The notes: generated by a model not told the origin, from the sequence alone. Shown: positions 22,009 through 32,537, counted from the first letter of the stretch. The stretch: 64,000 nucleotides of DNA from Bifidobacterium actinocoloniiforme DSM 22766 (GCF_001263395.1 NZ_CP011786.1:682001-746000); one strand, 5' to 3'. Numbers and translations: made by a program.

Positions 22009-23196
22009 TCAGACCGCCTGGGCCGTCAGAACAGGGGCACTGGGCGAGCCGGCCTCGGTCGGCGCTTTCTCAATCCCCGATGCATCGGCAACCGCAGCAG
22101 GCTGGTTTCCACCACCCTGAGCGTCGGCGCCCCCATCTTCCGCCTTGGGCTTCAAACCAAAGGCGATCTTGACCTTGTCTTCGATCTCCTGGGTCAGCCC
22201 TGGGTTGTCCTTCAGGAATTGGCGGACGTTCTCCCGGCCCTGCCCCAGTTGGTCGCCCTCGTAGGTAAACCAGGAACCGGATTTCTTGATCACATTGGCT
22301 TGGAGGGCCATGTCGATGACCGAGCCTTCCTTGGAGATGCCCTCCCCGTAGAGGATGTCGAACTCGGCGATCTTGAAGGGCGGAGCCATCTTATTCTTGA
22401 CCACCTTGACCTTGGTGCGGTTGCCCACGGCCTCGTCACCGTTCTTCAAGGTCTGAATCCGACGGATGTCCAGGCGAACCGAAGAGTAGAATTTCAGGGC
22501 CTTGCCACCGGTTGTGGTCTCGGGGCTGCCGAAGAAAACGCCGATTTTCTCGCGCAACTGGTTGATGAAGATGGCGGTGGTGTTGGCCTGGGAGAGCGCT
22601 CCGGTCATCTTGCGCAGGGCCTGGCTCATCAGTCGGGCTTGCAGGCCGACATGGCTGTCGCCCATATCGCCATCGATCTCGGCCTTGGGCACCAGGGCCG
22701 CCACCGAGTCAATCACGATCACGTCCAGGGCGCCGGAGCGGATCAACATGTCGGCGATTTCCAGTGCCTGCTCGCCGTTATCCGGTTGCGAGACGATCAG
22801 CGAGTCGGTGTCCACGCCGAGCTTGCGGGCGTACTCCGGGTCCAACGCGTGCTCGGCGTCGATGAAGGCCGCTACCCCGCCGTTCTTCTGGGCATTGGCC
22901 ACCGCATGCAAAGCCAGGGTTGTCTTACCGGAGGACTCCGGTCCGTAAATCTCGACAATCCTGCCCCTGGGCAGGCCACCGATGCCCAAAGCCATATCCA
23001 GAGCCAGGGAACCAGTGGGGATCACTTCCACGTCTTGGACCGGCTTGTCGCCCAGACGCATGGCTGATCCCTTGCCGAAATTCTTCTCCACCTGCGCCAG
23101 AGCCGTGTCCAGGGCCGCCTTGCGCCGCGGATCCATGCCGTCGACATCCTCGACTTTGGACTTGGACTTGGCTTTGCTGTTGGTCTGATGTGCCAT
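22009..23196 (-). CDS. recA: Recombinase RecA
   Basis: 395 residues. Walker [10 protein letters not shown], the MAW-adjacent [22 protein letters not shown], Walker [17 protein letters not shown] and the L2 loop [22 protein letters not shown] are all intact. The tail (after about residue 345) is Ala/Gly/Pro-rich, as in other bifidobacteria. The start is ATG 23196: AAGGAG lies 7 nt upstream, whereas the frame runs open to 23316 without support. Under SOS control (see the site at 23350) and followed by recX. Confidence 0.97.
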   Translation of the reverse strand: MAHQTNSKAKSKSKVEDVDGMDPRRKAALDTALAQVEKNFGKGSAMRLGDKPVQDVEVIPTGSLALDMALGIGGLPRGRIVEIYGPESSGKTTLALHAVANAQKNGGVAAFIDAEHALDPEYARKLGVDTDSLIVSQPDNGEQALEIADMLIRSGALDVIVIDSVAALVPKAEIDGDMGDSHVGLQARLMSQALRKMTGALSQANTTAIFINQLREKIGVFFGSPETTTGGKALKFYSSVRLDIRRIQTLKNGDEAVGNRTKVKVVKNKMAPPFKIAEFDILYGEGISKEGSVIDMALQANVIKKSGSWFTYEGDQLGQGRENVRQFLKDNPGLTQEIEDKVKIAFGLKPKAEDGGADAQGGGNQPAAVADASGIEKAPTEAGSPSAPVLTAQAV

Positions 23197-23270
23197 CTGG
23201 CTCTCCTTCATCAATCGTTTCGTCAGGCCCACCCTAAACGAAGGCTCGACCCCATGGCCAGCTGTTCGCG

Positions 23271-23287
23271 CAATGTGGTCGAACGTG
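23271..23287. repeat. Second copy of the AATGTGGTCGAAYGTG element
   Basis: Same element as at 11713-11729, here in the recA leader about 75 nt upstream of the start codon. Confidence 0.35.
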
Positions 23288-23333
23288 ATCAACCCCCGCC
23301 GCCGGCGCTTGGCCACCCCTCGTGACAGCTACC

Positions 23334-23339
23334 AGCATA
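23334..23339 (-). promoter_or_regulatory. -10 element of recA
   Basis: TATGCT on the minus strand; 17 nt upstream is the -35 region (23357-23362), which falls inside the LexA box. It predicts a leader of about 130 nt. Confidence 0.5.
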
Positions 23340-23349
23340 CCCGAAGATG

Positions 23350-23363
23350 CGAACAAATGTTCG
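23350..23363 (-). promoter_or_regulatory. SOS box (LexA operator) of recA
   Basis: CGAACAAATGTTCG is a perfect match to the Gram-positive LexA consensus CGAACRNRYGTTYG and is palindromic at its ends. It covers the predicted -35 of recA, so LexA binding should block RNA polymerase. Confidence 0.85.
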
Positions 23364-23371
23364 AAATGACC

Positions 23372-23605
23372 TCAGGCGGCCGGCAGGGGCGGCGCGTTAT
23401 GGTCCTTGCCCCAACGCTGGGGATCGGGGACCTCCATCTGGTCGCACAGGACGTTCCAGACGACCCGGGGTTCCACACCCGCCTCCAGGGCCTCGTAAAC
23501 CGTCATGGAATCCAACGCCGCCAGGCGCTGGTCCTCGGCTAAACTCCGCCCGTAGACGCGGCCGAAGACCTCCTCCAGCAAGGTCCAGAATTCACGTTCC
23601 CTCAC
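23372..23605 (-). CDS. DUF3046 family protein
   Basis: A 77-residue protein of the actinobacterial DUF3046 family, which is typically encoded beside recA; function unknown. Recognisable features are the REREFWTLLEEVFG opening and AALDSMTVYEALEAGVEPRVVW. GTG start with GGGAGG 4-5 nt upstream. The stop is only 9 bp from the SOS box, so the gene ends before the recA promoter. Confidence 0.8.
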   Translation of the reverse strand: MREREFWTLLEEVFGRVYGRSLAEDQRLAALDSMTVYEALEAGVEPRVVWNVLCDQMEVPDPQRWGKDHNAPPLPAA

Positions 23606-23636
23606 TGCACCTCCCTTTCACCCTTAAGCACGAACA

Positions 23637-23676
23637 CGGCGGGGCATCCGGCTCTCAAGAACCGCACGCCCCGCCG
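23637..23676 (-). terminator. Terminator downstream of clgR
   Basis: CGGCGGGGC pairs with GCCCCGCCG, with a second inner stem (CCGG..TCTcaaGA..CCG). It separates clgR from DUF3046. Confidence 0.75.
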
Positions 23677-23701
23677 CAGTCATCGGCGCCCGACCGCGCC
23701 A

Positions 23702-24220
23702 TCAGCCCTGATGGGTCTCCAGGTAATCGGCCACCAGACGCAAGGTCTGGGGCACACCCAACCCGAGGGCCTCAGCGATAGAGCTCAACAACTCCGAGCT
23801 GGCTTCCTTTTGCCCACGCTCGACCTCGGAGAGGTAGCCGAGCGAGACGCCGGCCTTCTCACTGACCTCACGCAGGGTCTTGTGGTCATTGGTACGCAGC
23901 TCGCGCAGCACATGGCCCAGAGCCTGCCGGAGCGAAACCCCCTGGCCCTCACGCTGATCATCCTGCCCCTGCGCTTCGTCCTGCTGGCTGGCGCTCACAC
24001 CATCTTCTTGCATCCACATCTTGCTCAGACTCGCCTGACGCTCTTCCTTTGCCTTCTTGGCCGCCTTGGCCCGCAGCACTTGCTGCTGAGCGAAGGCGAC
24101 GGCGCGCCGCTGCGCTGGCGTCAAATCCCGCACGCGAGCGTTCCTGTCCTGGGTGGGAGCCGTGGCACTCAGCTTGAACCTGTCCTCGGACCTGGTCAAC
24201 ACGGTCTCTGCCTTGTTCAT
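23702..24220 (-). CDS. clgR: ClgR-type XRE transcriptional regulator
   Basis: 172 residues. A helix-turn-helix of the Cro/XRE type occupies about residues 103-165 ([30 protein letters not shown]), the hallmark of ClgR, the actinobacterial activator of Clp protease genes. The N-terminal ~90 residues are charged and Gln-rich. ATG 24220 is chosen for its AAAGGGG; starts further upstream (24295) would cover the palindrome at 24278. Position between cinA and recA is the conserved actinobacterial one. Protease-sensitive C-terminal residues typical of ClgR cannot be judged. Confidence 0.85.
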   Translation of the reverse strand: MNKAETVLTRSEDRFKLSATAPTQDRNARVRDLTPAQRRAVAFAQQQVLRAKAAKKAKEERQASLSKMWMQEDGVSASQQDEAQGQDDQREGQGVSLRQALGHVLRELRTNDHKTLREVSEKAGVSLGYLSEVERGQKEASSELLSSIAEALGLGVPQTLRLVADYLETHQG

Positions 24221-24277
24221 AGCATCCCCTTTCGCCTGTGGTGTATTCATCATCACCAGGCACAAACGATAGGGACA

Positions 24278-24290
24278 GGGAATTATTCCC
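24278..24290. promoter_or_regulatory. Palindrome upstream of clgR
   Basis: GGGAATTATTCCC, arms GGGAA/TTCCC, 58-70 nt upstream of the clgR start. A candidate operator, perhaps for autoregulation. Confidence 0.35.
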
Positions 24291-24320
24291 AGCATGAAAC
24301 CCAGGGGCTTGCCCTGTGAC

Positions 24321-24878
24321 CTATCTCACGGATGCGCCCAAGGACTGCGCCAAACGAAAGAGCACTTGCGAAACGGTGCCTCGCCGGACCTCCTGCCGGG
24401 AGCCCGTCAAGCGCAGCTCGAAGGAGCGCAGGTGGTAGCCGTCCACAACCAGGCCAGCGGCCTGCGACTGGGGCAGGAAGCCAATGGGCAGGGCCAACGC
24501 TATGTAGACAAGGCCGGCGGGCTGGTCGCCATCGGGGCCAGGACCGGCCACGCCGGTCGTGGCCATGCCGACCACCCGTCCTTCACGCCCCGGCTGTGTG
24601 TAAACCTTGGCGGCGCCCAGGGCCATCTGCTCAGCGACCTTGGGGTGGACCGCACCGTGCGCAGCCAGCAAGGCCGAATCCACGCCCAGAATGGAGGCCT
24701 TGGCCTCTATGTCGTAAGTGACCGCCGAGCCCAAAAAGACATCCGAGGCGCCAGGCACACTCACAAAGGCATCGGCCAGCAAACCCCCGGTCAGCGACTC
24801 CGCGCCAGCCAGGAAGAGCCCGGCCCTCCTACAGGCATTGAGAACCTCGGTCGCCAAACCCTCCTGCTGCTCACTCAT
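24321..24878 (-). CDS. cinA: Nicotinamide-nucleotide amidohydrolase domain protein (CinA C-terminal/PncC)
   Basis: 185 residues consisting only of the CinA C-terminal domain, with [11 protein letters not shown] near residue 24 and [11 protein letters not shown] near 107, which form the active site that deamidates nicotinamide mononucleotide. The N-terminal MoCF-like domain of full CinA is absent, as is usual in actinobacteria. ATG overlaps the pgsA stop by 4 nt (ATGA), so the two are translationally coupled. Confidence 0.9.
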   Translation of the reverse strand: MSEQQEGLATEVLNACRRAGLFLAGAESLTGGLLADAFVSVPGASDVFLGSAVTYDIEAKASILGVDSALLAAHGAVHPKVAEQMALGAAKVYTQPGREGRVVGMATTGVAGPGPDGDQPAGLVYIALALPIGFLPQSQAAGLVVDGYHLRSFELRLTGSRQEVRRGTVSQVLFRLAQSLGASVR

Positions 24879-25492
24879 CGCCGACCTCCCGTCAGGACGC
24901 CATGCACATACTCGAAGCCCGAGTACAAGCACAGGGCCAGGGCCAGGAGAATCACTCCCCTGGCCGAAATCACATACCAGACGCCCAAGCGGCCCAGCGG
25001 GGCCAAGAGCAAGGCCAGTCCGACGCATTCGAACAAGGTCTTGAACTTCCCAACCTGGGAGGCGGCGATGACCTGGCCGCCTGCGTCAATGACAAAGAAA
25101 CGCATGATGGTGATGCCCAACTCCCGAATCAGGAAGAGGGCGGTGACCAGCCACCAGATCTCGCCGAAGACCGAAGCGACGACCAAGGCCGAACAGATGA
25201 GCAGCTTGTCGGCGATCGGGTCCATCAACTTGCCCAGCTCGGTGACTTGGTTGTACTTGCGAGCCAGGTACCCGTCGAGCTTATCGGTGGAAGCCGCCAC
25301 GATGAACAGGATGGTGGCCGCCCAGCGCCGGCCTACGCCGCGCTCCCCCCAAGGCCCGGCTTGGATGTCAACGATAATGAAGACGATTACAAGCGCGATG
25401 CGGGCATAAGTCACGATATTGGGAGGACTGCTCCACCCATCGAGCAGGCTATGCCTGCGCCCGTCCGTCTTGGACCGCGAATCATCCCGCAT
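24875..25492 (-). CDS. pgsA: CDP-diacylglycerol-glycerol-3-phosphate 3-phosphatidyltransferase
   Basis: 205-residue integral membrane CDP-alcohol phosphotransferase that makes phosphatidylglycerol phosphate. The family motif DG(x)2AR(x)8G(x)3D(x)3D is seen as DGYLARKYNQ...GKLMDPIADK (about residues 80-100). About five to six helices. Start ATG 25492 follows AAGGAG with 5-nt spacing; the frame extends to 25519 without support. Paralogous pgsA-like enzymes exist in actinobacteria, so substrate identity is by family. Confidence 0.88.
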   Translation of the reverse strand: MRDDSRSKTDGRRHSLLDGWSSPPNIVTYARIALVIVFIIVDIQAGPWGERGVGRRWAATILFIVAASTDKLDGYLARKYNQVTELGKLMDPIADKLLICSALVVASVFGEIWWLVTALFLIRELGITIMRFFVIDAGGQVIAASQVGKFKTLFECVGLALLLAPLGRLGVWYVISARGVILLALALCLYSGFEYVHGVLTGGRR

Positions 25493-25565
25493 TACCTCTC
25501 CTTGAGTGTCTACCAGCACATCCTACCCTAGGCGCCCGTCCAGAACGAAAGCCCCGAGCGAACAA

Positions 25566-28388
25566 TCAGCCGGCATCCACCCCCTGCGGCTGCGCTTGGT
25601 CGATTGACGCGCTGTCGCCGCGAATGAAAGCCAGGGCCTCTTGGAGCTGCGGCGGCTGAATGAGCACCTCCCGGGCCTTCGAACCCTCGGAGGGCCCCAC
25701 GATCCCCCGCGACTCCAGCAGATCCATCAGACGGCCGGCCCGGGCAAAGCCAACCCGCAGTTTGCGCTGAAGCATGGACGTGGATCCGAACTGGGTGGTG
25801 ATGACCAACTCCGCAGCCTGAAGGAGCTCATCCATATCATCGCCGATGTCCTCGGCTATCTCCTTCTTGCGCTCCTCGCCCTGGGCCATCTGCTCGATGT
25901 CTTGGCGGTACTTGGGCTTGCGCTGGGTGCGCACGAAGTCCACGGCCTTGCGGATCTCGGACTCGGAGACCCAGGCGCCCTGGACGCGGGTGGGCTTGGC
26001 TTGGCCCATCGGCAGGAAGAGCGCGTCGCCCTGTCCGATCAGGGTCTCGGCCCCCGTGGCGTCCAGAATCACGCGCGAGTCGGTCGAGGAGGATGTCGCG
26101 AAAGCCAACCGGGAGGGGATGTTGGCCTTGATCAAACCGGTCACCACATCAACCGACGGCCTCTGGGTAGCCAGGACCAGGTGGACGCCGGCGGCGCGGG
26201 CCAACTGGGTGATGCGCTGGATGGAGGACTCCACGTCGTTTTTCGCGACCATCATGAGGTCGGCCATCTCGTCCACCACCACCAGCAGGTAGGGGTAGGG
26301 CGCCACCTTGCGATTGGAACCGGCGGGGGCATGGACCTTGCCCGCACGAACAGCTTGGTTGAAGTCTTTGACGTGGCGGAAACCGAAGAATTGAAGGTCA
26401 TCGTAGCGGGCGTCCATCTCCTTGACCACCCATTCCAGGGCCTGCGCCGCCTTCTTGGGATCGGTGATGATGGGCGTGAGCAGGTGGGGAATGCCCGCGT
26501 AGGCCGAAAGCTCCACCCGCTTGGGGTCGACGAGGATCAGCCGCACCTGCTCGGGGGTGGCGCGCATGATCACGGAGGTGAGCATGGAGTTGACGAAGGA
26601 TGACTTACCTGACCCGGTTGCGCCGGCCACTAGTAGGTGGGGCATCTTGGTCAGATCGGCGGTCACGAAGTGGCCTTCCACATCCTTGCCCACGGCGGTC
26701 AGCATGGGGTTGTCGTCGCCCTGGGCCTCCTGGGAGCGCAGCACATCGCCCAGGTGGACGATCTCGCGGTCCACATTAGGGATTTCGATCCCGATGGCCG
26801 ACTTGCCAGGGATGGGCGAGAGGATGCGCACATCCGAGGAGGCCACCGCGTACGCGATGTTCCGTCGTAAATTGGTGACTTTCTCCACCTTCACGCCAGG
26901 CCCAAGCTCCACCTCGTACTGGGTGACCGAGGGACCGCGCAGGAAGCCGACCACCGTAGCGTCGATGTCGAACTGGCGGAAAGTGGACTGAAGGGCCTTG
27001 ATCACCGTGTCATTAGCCTGGGTCCGGGCCGCATGAGGCTTGCCCCGGACCAGCAGGTCGGTCGAAGGCAGGACATAGGGGGCCTGAGGTTCATCCTCCT
27101 CCTGACTTCCGCTCCCCGTGGCCCCAGACGGGCTGTCAGCCCGCTGGCCACCATCAACGCCCCCCGCGGCCGATTGGTCGAGCTCACGGACCGCTTGCGC
27201 CGCAGCGGCCCAAGGATCCGCTGCCCCTACTCCGGACAACTGGGCTGGCGTGACCGTAGGGGCCGCGGGCTCGGCCGGAAGGGAACTGGTGGCGGCGTCC
27301 TGGAATCCCGGGAAAGCGGGACCCGAGCCGGCCACAGACGCCGGCATGGCCTCGGCAGCAGTCGTGCTTACTGGCTCCATGCCGGCACTTGACCCAGGCT
27401 CCAGGCGGACCAGATCTGCCTGCCCTTGTACCTGTGCCGCCTTGTCGAAGGGATCGTCGGCCTCGTAGTGGTCCAGGCCGTCCTGCCCCTGGCCCTTACG
27501 ACCCCGGTGCAGGAGACGGGAGAGCCACCCCCGGCGCGGCGAAGGTCCCTGAGCCGGCGTGTCGCCCTTCTTCTCGCCTTCAAGGCGGCTGGGAACGCCC
27601 GGCGTGGAAGCCAGCGTCTCCTGCCCCACCCTCACCTCGTTGGGGAAGAGCTCCTGGTCACCCTCACTCTCCGCTTCCTTATCCGCCCGTCTGGCGCCGA
27701 AGCATGCGGACACCGGACGCAGGAAGGCATCAATGTGGACCTGGAAGATGAGCAGGAGGGAGAACAAACCCACCAGGGCGAAGATGATCGTCGCGAAAAC
27801 AGGGGAAAGCCCCCAGGCCAAAGGCGACCCGACAACGAATCCCAGCAGGCCCCCGGAGCGGCGAATCGCATCCAAGTCGAAGCCGCGAATCGACGAAATC
27901 ATAACGATGTCAAGGATTGAGCAGACCGACCAGAGCAGGAGGATCAAGCCACCCAGCGAGTGGACATTGCCCGAACCCTTACCAGAGTGGGCGATCAGCC
28001 TCCAGAAGGCCCAGATCAACGCGACCGGCAGGATGACCGAGGGCAGGCCCAGGGCGGCGGAGGCGACGAAATGCAGCCCACGGCCCAGGGCGCCATCCAC
28101 CCTGAACCATTCGGAGGCGCAGAAGAGGATGGCTGCGATCAGGATCAGGAAGCACAGACCATCCCTGCTGTAGGCGGGGTCGTACCGTGTATCGCCGGTC
28201 AGGGCCCGCACCGCCTTGCCCAAAGCTCGGGGCAACCACAGGATGGCTTTGGTCCAGCCGGATTCCGCCTCCTCGTCCTCCTCTTGGGATGACGAGGGAC
28301 GACGGTTCCGGCCTTGGGCCGAACCCTTGGTCTTGGGATGCGATTGGGTCTGTTCCCTGCGCTTGTCTGAGGCGTTCATTCGTGTCAT
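25566..28388 (-). CDS. ftsK: DNA translocase FtsK/SpoIIIE
   Basis: A 940-residue septal DNA pump that clears chromosome ends and activates Xer recombination. About four N-terminal transmembrane helices (residues ~85-230), an acidic/Pro/Ala linker (~230-465), then the motor: Walker [10 protein letters not shown] near 605, Walker [12 protein letters not shown] near 715, and the C-terminal gamma winged helix ([23 protein letters not shown], ~880-905) that reads KOPS sites. Its partner recombinase XerC is encoded at 58.5 kb. Confidence 0.95.
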   Translation of the reverse strand: MTRMNASDKRREQTQSHPKTKGSAQGRNRRPSSSQEEDEEAESGWTKAILWLPRALGKAVRALTGDTRYDPAYSRDGLCFLILIAAILFCASEWFRVDGALGRGLHFVASAALGLPSVILPVALIWAFWRLIAHSGKGSGNVHSLGGLILLLWSVCSILDIVMISSIRGFDLDAIRRSGGLLGFVVGSPLAWGLSPVFATIIFALVGLFSLLLIFQVHIDAFLRPVSACFGARRADKEAESEGDQELFPNEVRVGQETLASTPGVPSRLEGEKKGDTPAQGPSPRRGWLSRLLHRGRKGQGQDGLDHYEADDPFDKAAQVQGQADLVRLEPGSSAGMEPVSTTAAEAMPASVAGSGPAFPGFQDAATSSLPAEPAAPTVTPAQLSGVGAADPWAAAAQAVRELDQSAAGGVDGGQRADSPSGATGSGSQEEDEPQAPYVLPSTDLLVRGKPHAARTQANDTVIKALQSTFRQFDIDATVVGFLRGPSVTQYEVELGPGVKVEKVTNLRRNIAYAVASSDVRILSPIPGKSAIGIEIPNVDREIVHLGDVLRSQEAQGDDNPMLTAVGKDVEGHFVTADLTKMPHLLVAGATGSGKSSFVNSMLTSVIMRATPEQVRLILVDPKRVELSAYAGIPHLLTPIITDPKKAAQALEWVVKEMDARYDDLQFFGFRHVKDFNQAVRAGKVHAPAGSNRKVAPYPYLLVVVDEMADLMMVAKNDVESSIQRITQLARAAGVHLVLATQRPSVDVVTGLIKANIPSRLAFATSSSTDSRVILDATGAETLIGQGDALFLPMGQAKPTRVQGAWVSESEIRKAVDFVRTQRKPKYRQDIEQMAQGEERKKEIAEDIGDDMDELLQAAELVITTQFGSTSMLQRKLRVGFARAGRLMDLLESRGIVGPSEGSKAREVLIQPPQLQEALAFIRGDSASIDQAQPQGVDAG

Positions 28389-28418
28389 AGCCTTCCCAGA
28401 CTACCCGCGATGGGTCCT

Positions 28419-28434
28419 CCATGGCGTGCCATGG
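28419..28434 (-). terminator. Small hairpin between merR and ftsK
   Basis: CCATGG-CGTG-CCATGG, within a 67-bp gap after the MerR gene stop. Short and without U-tract. Confidence 0.25.
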
Positions 28435-28455
28435 GCCCTGCTTGCACAAAGAATC

Positions 28456-29022
28456 CTAACGAGGCTGGGCCGCCGTGGCCCCCTGAGCACGCGACTTCGC
28501 TGGCTCGTCGCAAACCGGGGCCTGGCGCAGGGCACCCTTGCGCTGGCGGGCGAAGGAACGAATGGCGTTCACGACATCGGTCCCACGGTCCAGGACCTCC
28601 TGGGCGCCTTGCGGGTCGCCTTGGCCCAGAGCCTGCCAATAGTGGGTTTTGACCTGTACATAACGGCGCCTGAGTTCGAGCTCTGCCATCTCCTGGTCCA
28701 ACTGGCGGGCCTGCTCGGCCAGGAGCTCGACTTGCTCGCCGGCACGTTGAGCCCCCTGGCTCCGGTTCGCCAGGTACTCGCGCATCCGGCTCAGGGGCAT
28801 CCCCGTCACGTTCAGGCAGGAGATTGCCAGCAGCAGGTCCAGGTCCTCGTCGGAGTACACGCGGTGCCCGCTGCTCGGATCGCGCTCGATCGGTCCCACA
28901 ATGCCAATCGACTCGTAGTAGCGCAGGGTCGATTCAGGCAGGCCCGACATCAGCGAAGCCTCACGGATGGTATGAGAGGTCGGCGCCCCGGCAGGCGCTT
29001 CAGCGGCGGCGAAAGAGGTCAT
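28456..29022 (-). CDS. MerR family transcriptional regulator
   Basis: 188 residues. The N-terminal MerR winged helix (about 17-87) has TIREASLMSGLPESTLRYYESIGIV; a coiled coil follows (~95-140) for dimerisation. No Cys cluster for metal binding is visible; the C-terminal region is short and Ala/Arg-rich, so the inducer is unknown. YYESIG-type regulators like this often sense stress or carbonyl compounds. Its own promoter carries a typical MerR-style spacer palindrome (29040-29053), implying autoregulation. The transcript appears leaderless. Confidence 0.85.
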   Translation of the reverse strand: MTSFAAAEAPAGAPTSHTIREASLMSGLPESTLRYYESIGIVGPIERDPSSGHRVYSDEDLDLLLAISCLNVTGMPLSRMREYLANRSQGAQRAGEQVELLAEQARQLDQEMAELELRRRYVQVKTHYWQALGQGDPQGAQEVLDRGTDVVNAIRSFARQRKGALRQAPVCDEPAKSRAQGATAAQPR

Positions 29023-29028
29023 AATCGG

Positions 29029-29058
29029 AGTCTATAAAATTCAAGCACTTGAAGTCAA
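29029..29058 (-). promoter_or_regulatory. merR promoter with spacer operator
   Basis: Minus strand: -35 TTGACT (29053-29058) and -10 TATAGA (29031-29036) or TAGACT (29029-29034), spacing 16 or 18. The perfect palindrome TTCAAGCACTTGAA (29040-29053) fills the spacer, the place where MerR proteins bind. The -10 ends 6-8 nt before the ATG. Confidence 0.65.
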
Positions 29059-29121
29059 ACGATGAAATCAGGGAACGCCGGCCGCCAAGGGCCCAAGCCC
29101 GGGACTCGCGCCTCGCAGGGT

Positions 29122-30147
29122 TCAAGCGCCGTCGTGCGCTACCAGCGAACCTAAGGGGTGTCTGATGACCGAATCGTCGGACCCATCACGCTTCGATCCA
29201 TCATCCTTGTCGGCTGCCGCGACCACAGCCAGGGCCCGCTCAAGCAGGTCGGGAGCCAAAGCGTCCAACCAGTGGACGCGCGGGTCGCGGCCGAACCAAC
29301 CCATCTGCTTACGCGCCAGGCGACGGGTCTTGCGCGCGATCAAGTCGAAGGCATCATCCTCGTTGATCGCCCCATCCAGGAAGTCCTCCACCTGCTGGTA
29401 GCCCAAAGCCCGTGAGGCCGTCGCGCCCAAGCGGGGGCGGAGGGCGCGGACCTCTTCGATCAGCCCGCCTTGGCGCATTTGTTCCGTGCGCTGGCCAATC
29501 CTTCGGTCCAGAGCCTCCCGGTCCACGTCCAGACCCAGCTGGACCGCCGCCAGCAGGTAACGGTACTGGGGCAAGCCGGCCGAGTAGGGGCGGCCCGTGA
29601 TCTCCATAACTTCCAGAGCACGAATCGTGCGCCGAGCGTTACGCGAGTCCATCCGGGCGGCTGCCGCTGGGTCACGCTCCTCCAACTCCTTGAAAAGGAC
29701 GCCCGGCCCCTCCTTCCGAGCCCGTTCCTCCAGCTTGCCGCGCACAACCGGATCGGTGCCAGGAAAAGCGATGTCATCAATCGCGGCCCGCGCGTACAGA
29801 CCGGAGCCGCCTACCAAAATCGGGCGGATCCCACGGGCGCGAAAATCGGCGATGGCAGCCCGGGCCAGGGTCTGGAAGCGGGCGGCGGACATGGCTTCCT
29901 CAGGCTCGATGATGTCAATCAGATGGTGGGGCACAGCCGCCCGTTCAGCGGCGCTCGGCTTGGCGGTTCCCACATCCATCCCGCGGTACATCTGATAGGG
30001 GTCGGCGTTGATGATCTCCGCCCGTTCCCCCTGCTCGCCCAGGGCCTGGGCCAGCCGCACGGCCAAGGACGTTTTGCCTGAAGCCGTCGGCCCGACGATC
30101 GAGATGATGGGTGGCGCCCCGCCCTTTTCGTCAATGGCTGAGCGCAT
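29122..30147 (-). CDS. miaA: tRNA dimethylallyltransferase MiaA
   Basis: 341 residues, slightly above the usual ~310. Adds the isopentenyl group to A37 of UNN-reading tRNAs. P-loop [11 protein letters not shown] at about 19-29; [17 protein letters not shown] near 49-65; [11 protein letters not shown] near 115. The C-terminus is a polar Asp/Ser-rich tail. The start overlaps the miaB end by 17 nt, so the two modification enzymes acting in sequence on the same base are cotranscribed. Confidence 0.95.
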   Translation of the reverse strand: MRSAIDEKGGAPPIISIVGPTASGKTSLAVRLAQALGEQGERAEIINADPYQMYRGMDVGTAKPSAAERAAVPHHLIDIIEPEEAMSAARFQTLARAAIADFRARGIRPILVGGSGLYARAAIDDIAFPGTDPVVRGKLEERARKEGPGVLFKELEERDPAAAARMDSRNARRTIRALEVMEITGRPYSAGLPQYRYLLAAVQLGLDVDREALDRRIGQRTEQMRQGGLIEEVRALRPRLGATASRALGYQQVEDFLDGAINEDDAFDLIARKTRRLARKQMGWFGRDPRVHWLDALAPDLLERALAVVAAADKDDGSKRDGSDDSVIRHPLGSLVAHDGA

Positions 30148-31576
30148 AGGCCTGCCCCTGGCTCGGATCTGGGTCAGCGGTCAAATAGTGCTTGCCGGCA
30201 CCGGTGATCGTGCAAGCCACCAAATCGCCCACTTCCGGGACCGGTTGCCCTTCAGGCACGCCCACGTGGACCAAGACCCCACCGCGCTCACGCCCGGTCA
30301 CCCGGTGGGTCATACCATCACGGCGGCCTTGACGCTGGGCGATCATCACCTCCGCGCGCCGGCCAACGAACGAGTCGAGGTTCCCCTGGGTGATGCGCTC
30401 CTGCAGGGCCAGGAGCCGGTCGAAACGTTCCTGGACCACCGGCTTGGGCACCTGCTCCATAGCAGCCGCCGGCGTACCCGGTCTGGGCGAATACTCGAAG
30501 ATGAAGGCCGAGGAGAACCTGGCCCGGCCCATCAGGTCCATCGTCGCTTGGAAATCCTCCTCGCTCTCACCTGGGAAACCGACGATCACATCGGTCGAAA
30601 TCTGAGCGTCCGGCATGGCTCGCCGAACCTTGTCCAAAATCGATAGGAAGCGTTCGCTGCGGTAGGAGCGGCGCATGGCCCGCAAAATCCTGTCGGAGCC
30701 GGACTGCAGGGGCATGTGCAGCTGGTGCATCACATTGGGCGTTTCGGCCATCGCGGCAATCACCTCGTCGGTGAACGCAGCCGGATGAGGGGAGGTGAAA
30801 CGCACGCGCTCCAAGCCTTCGACCCCTCCACAGGCGCGCAGGAGCCGGGAAAAGGCATCGCGCTGGCCCATCGAGTATCCATAGGAATTAACGTTCTGCC
30901 CCAGGAGGGTGACCTCCTTGGCCCCTGCCGCCACGCAACGCTCCACTTCGGCGAGGACGTCGCCGAGCGGGCGGTCCCTCTCCCGCCCGCGCACCTGCGG
31001 CACGATGCAGAACGTGCAGGTGTTGTTGCAGCCCACCGAAATCGCCACCCAGGCCGAAGACTTGGACCCGCGGACCGCAGGCAGGTCGGCGGGAAATGCG
31101 GATAAGCGATCGGACACCTGGACCTGTGGACGGTGCTGCCCCCGGGCTCGGTCCAAGAGCCCGGGGAGGTCGCCGATGTTCTTGGTGCCGAAGACCGCAT
31201 CGACCCAAGGCGCCCTCCGGGCGATACGCTCGCGGTCCTTCTGCGCCATGCAACCGCCGACAGCGATCTGCGCCTGCGGGTTGGCTTGCTTCAGACGGGC
31301 CCACTTGCCGATCGTGCCATACATGCGTTTGCTGGCATTCTCCCTGACCGCGCACGTGTTGAGCACCAGGAGGTCCAAGTCCAAGGCCCGCGCCTGTTCC
31401 AGACTGGCTGGACGGTAGCCCTGGGCTTCGAGCACGCCGGCGATTCGCTCGGAATCGTGAACGTTCATCTGACAGCCTAATGTGCGCACGTAGTAGAGCC
31501 CCTTGCCACGCGGACCGTCGGGTTCCTCAGCGAGCGCCATCCCACGCTCGGCCGGCGTCATCATGCCTTCATCCAT
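30131..31576 (-). CDS. miaB: tRNA-2-methylthio-N6-dimethylallyladenosine synthase MiaB
   Basis: About 481 residues. An N-terminal UPF0004 domain ([14 protein letters not shown], with further Cys in NTCAVREN and GGCMAQ), radical SAM CxxxCxxC in [16 protein letters not shown], and a TRAM domain at the end. Two Fe-S clusters are implied. ATG 31576 is chosen because TAGAAT (31585-31590) lies 8 nt upstream; ATGs at 31564 and 31561 are possible. Acts after MiaA. Confidence 0.95.
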   Translation of the reverse strand: MDEGMMTPAERGMALAEEPDGPRGKGLYYVRTLGCQMNVHDSERIAGVLEAQGYRPASLEQARALDLDLLVLNTCAVRENASKRMYGTIGKWARLKQANPQAQIAVGGCMAQKDRERIARRAPWVDAVFGTKNIGDLPGLLDRARGQHRPQVQVSDRLSAFPADLPAVRGSKSSAWVAISVGCNNTCTFCIVPQVRGRERDRPLGDVLAEVERCVAAGAKEVTLLGQNVNSYGYSMGQRDAFSRLLRACGGVEGLERVRFTSPHPAAFTDEVIAAMAETPNVMHQLHMPLQSGSDRILRAMRRSYRSERFLSILDKVRRAMPDAQISTDVIVGFPGESEEDFQATMDLMGRARFSSAFIFEYSPRPGTPAAAMEQVPKPVVQERFDRLLALQERITQGNLDSFVGRRAEVMIAQRQGRRDGMTHRVTGRERGGVLVHVGVPEGQPVPEVGDLVACTITGAGKHYLTADPDPSQGQAYALSH

Positions 31577-31584
31577 AGTGGCCG

Positions 31585-31590
31585 ATTCTA
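31585..31590 (-). promoter_or_regulatory. -10-like hexamer for a leaderless miaB transcript
   Basis: TAGAAT on the minus strand ends 8 nt before ATG 31576; 5 of 6 consensus. It lies in the divergent region shared with the alarmone synthetase gene. Confidence 0.45.
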
Positions 31591-31639
31591 CAGCCAGACC
31601 TTTGCCAGCTGATTCGCAGGCTAAGACGTGGGCCGGTTG

Positions 31640-31645
31640 CATAAT
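31640..31645 (+). promoter_or_regulatory. -10-like hexamer for the alarmone synthetase
   Basis: CATAAT (5 of 6), about 66 nt upstream of the GTG start used here. No good -35. Confidence 0.35.
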
Positions 31646-31711
31646 GGGATGAGCTGGTCCACGGTCGCCGTCGGCGAGCCGGGCCGGCCCCGCACGATCT
31701 GGGAGGCGAAT

Positions 31712-32494
31712 GTGATACTTGAACGCGGCAGCGCGATCAACACATCCGAACTACGGCAGCGTCTGGCTGCGCTCGACGAGGAGCATAAAGCGCAGCTAAC
31801 GACTGACGACATCATCGAATTCGTGGACCTGATGCAGGTCTACGAGGGCGCCATGCGGGAGATTTCCACCAAGTTGGAGGTCCTGGACTCGGAGTTCCAA
31901 GTCCAGTTCTCCCACAACCCGATCCACCACATGGAGCGCCGTCTGAAGTCCCCCAACTCGCTGATCGGCAAGTTGGAGCGCCGGCAGCTGCCCATCACCG
32001 TGGAATCGGTGCGCGACCATATTTTCGACGTGGCAGGCGTACGCGTCATCTGCAACTACCGGGACGATGTGTACTCCGTCTCGCGCTACCTGTCCGATCA
32101 GTCCGACATCCAGGTCCTCAGGGTCAAGGACTACATTCGCGGCCCCAAGCAGAACGGCTACCGAAGCCTGCATATTATTTACGCGGTCCCGGTCTTTCTG
32201 ACCTCAGGCCCCCACTACACGCCGGTCGAAGTGCAATTCCGCACGATCGCGATGGACTACTGGGCCAGTTTGGAGCACCAGCTACGCTATAAGTCCGACC
32301 TGCCCGACTCCCGTCTGGCCGAGCACTCGCAGACCCTGCTGGACTGCGCCCGCTCCCTGCAGAACATCGAAGTGCAGATGCAGTCCATCCACCGCGACAT
32401 ATCCGGTTCCCCCCAGGAGCAGGAGGGCGATGACGAGCGCCTGGAGCGTTTGCGGTCAGAGGGGAAGGAACAGCGCCGGGCCGCAACGGAGTGA
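31712..32494 (+). CDS. Small alarmone synthetase ((p)ppGpp synthetase, GTP pyrophosphokinase family)
   Basis: About 260 residues: a stand-alone RelA/SpoT synthetase domain of the RelQ/YjbM kind, with no HD hydrolase, TGS or ACT domains. Catalytic features: [35 protein letters not shown] and [21 protein letters not shown]. Flanking coiled helices fit a tetramer. The start is set at GTG 31712 because GGGAGG (31701-31706) is 5 nt upstream; ATGs at 31628/31649 have no SD. Makes (p)ppGpp from GTP/GDP in stress. Confidence 0.85.
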   Translation: MILERGSAINTSELRQRLAALDEEHKAQLTTDDIIEFVDLMQVYEGAMREISTKLEVLDSEFQVQFSHNPIHHMERRLKSPNSLIGKLERRQLPITVESVRDHIFDVAGVRVICNYRDDVYSVSRYLSDQSDIQVLRVKDYIRGPKQNGYRSLHIIYAVPVFLTSGPHYTPVEVQFRTIAMDYWASLEHQLRYKSDLPDSRLAEHSQTLLDCARSLQNIEVQMQSIHRDISGSPQEQEGDDERLERLRSEGKEQRRAATE

Positions 32495-32537
32495 GGGCCT
32501 GACGCGATAACCGGGATCAGCCCCATACCGAGACCAA

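Noticed and set aside
21691-23067. A 458-codon plus-strand frame over recX and recA
   Set aside because: Antisense to well-defined recA/recX; composition typical of a shadow frame.
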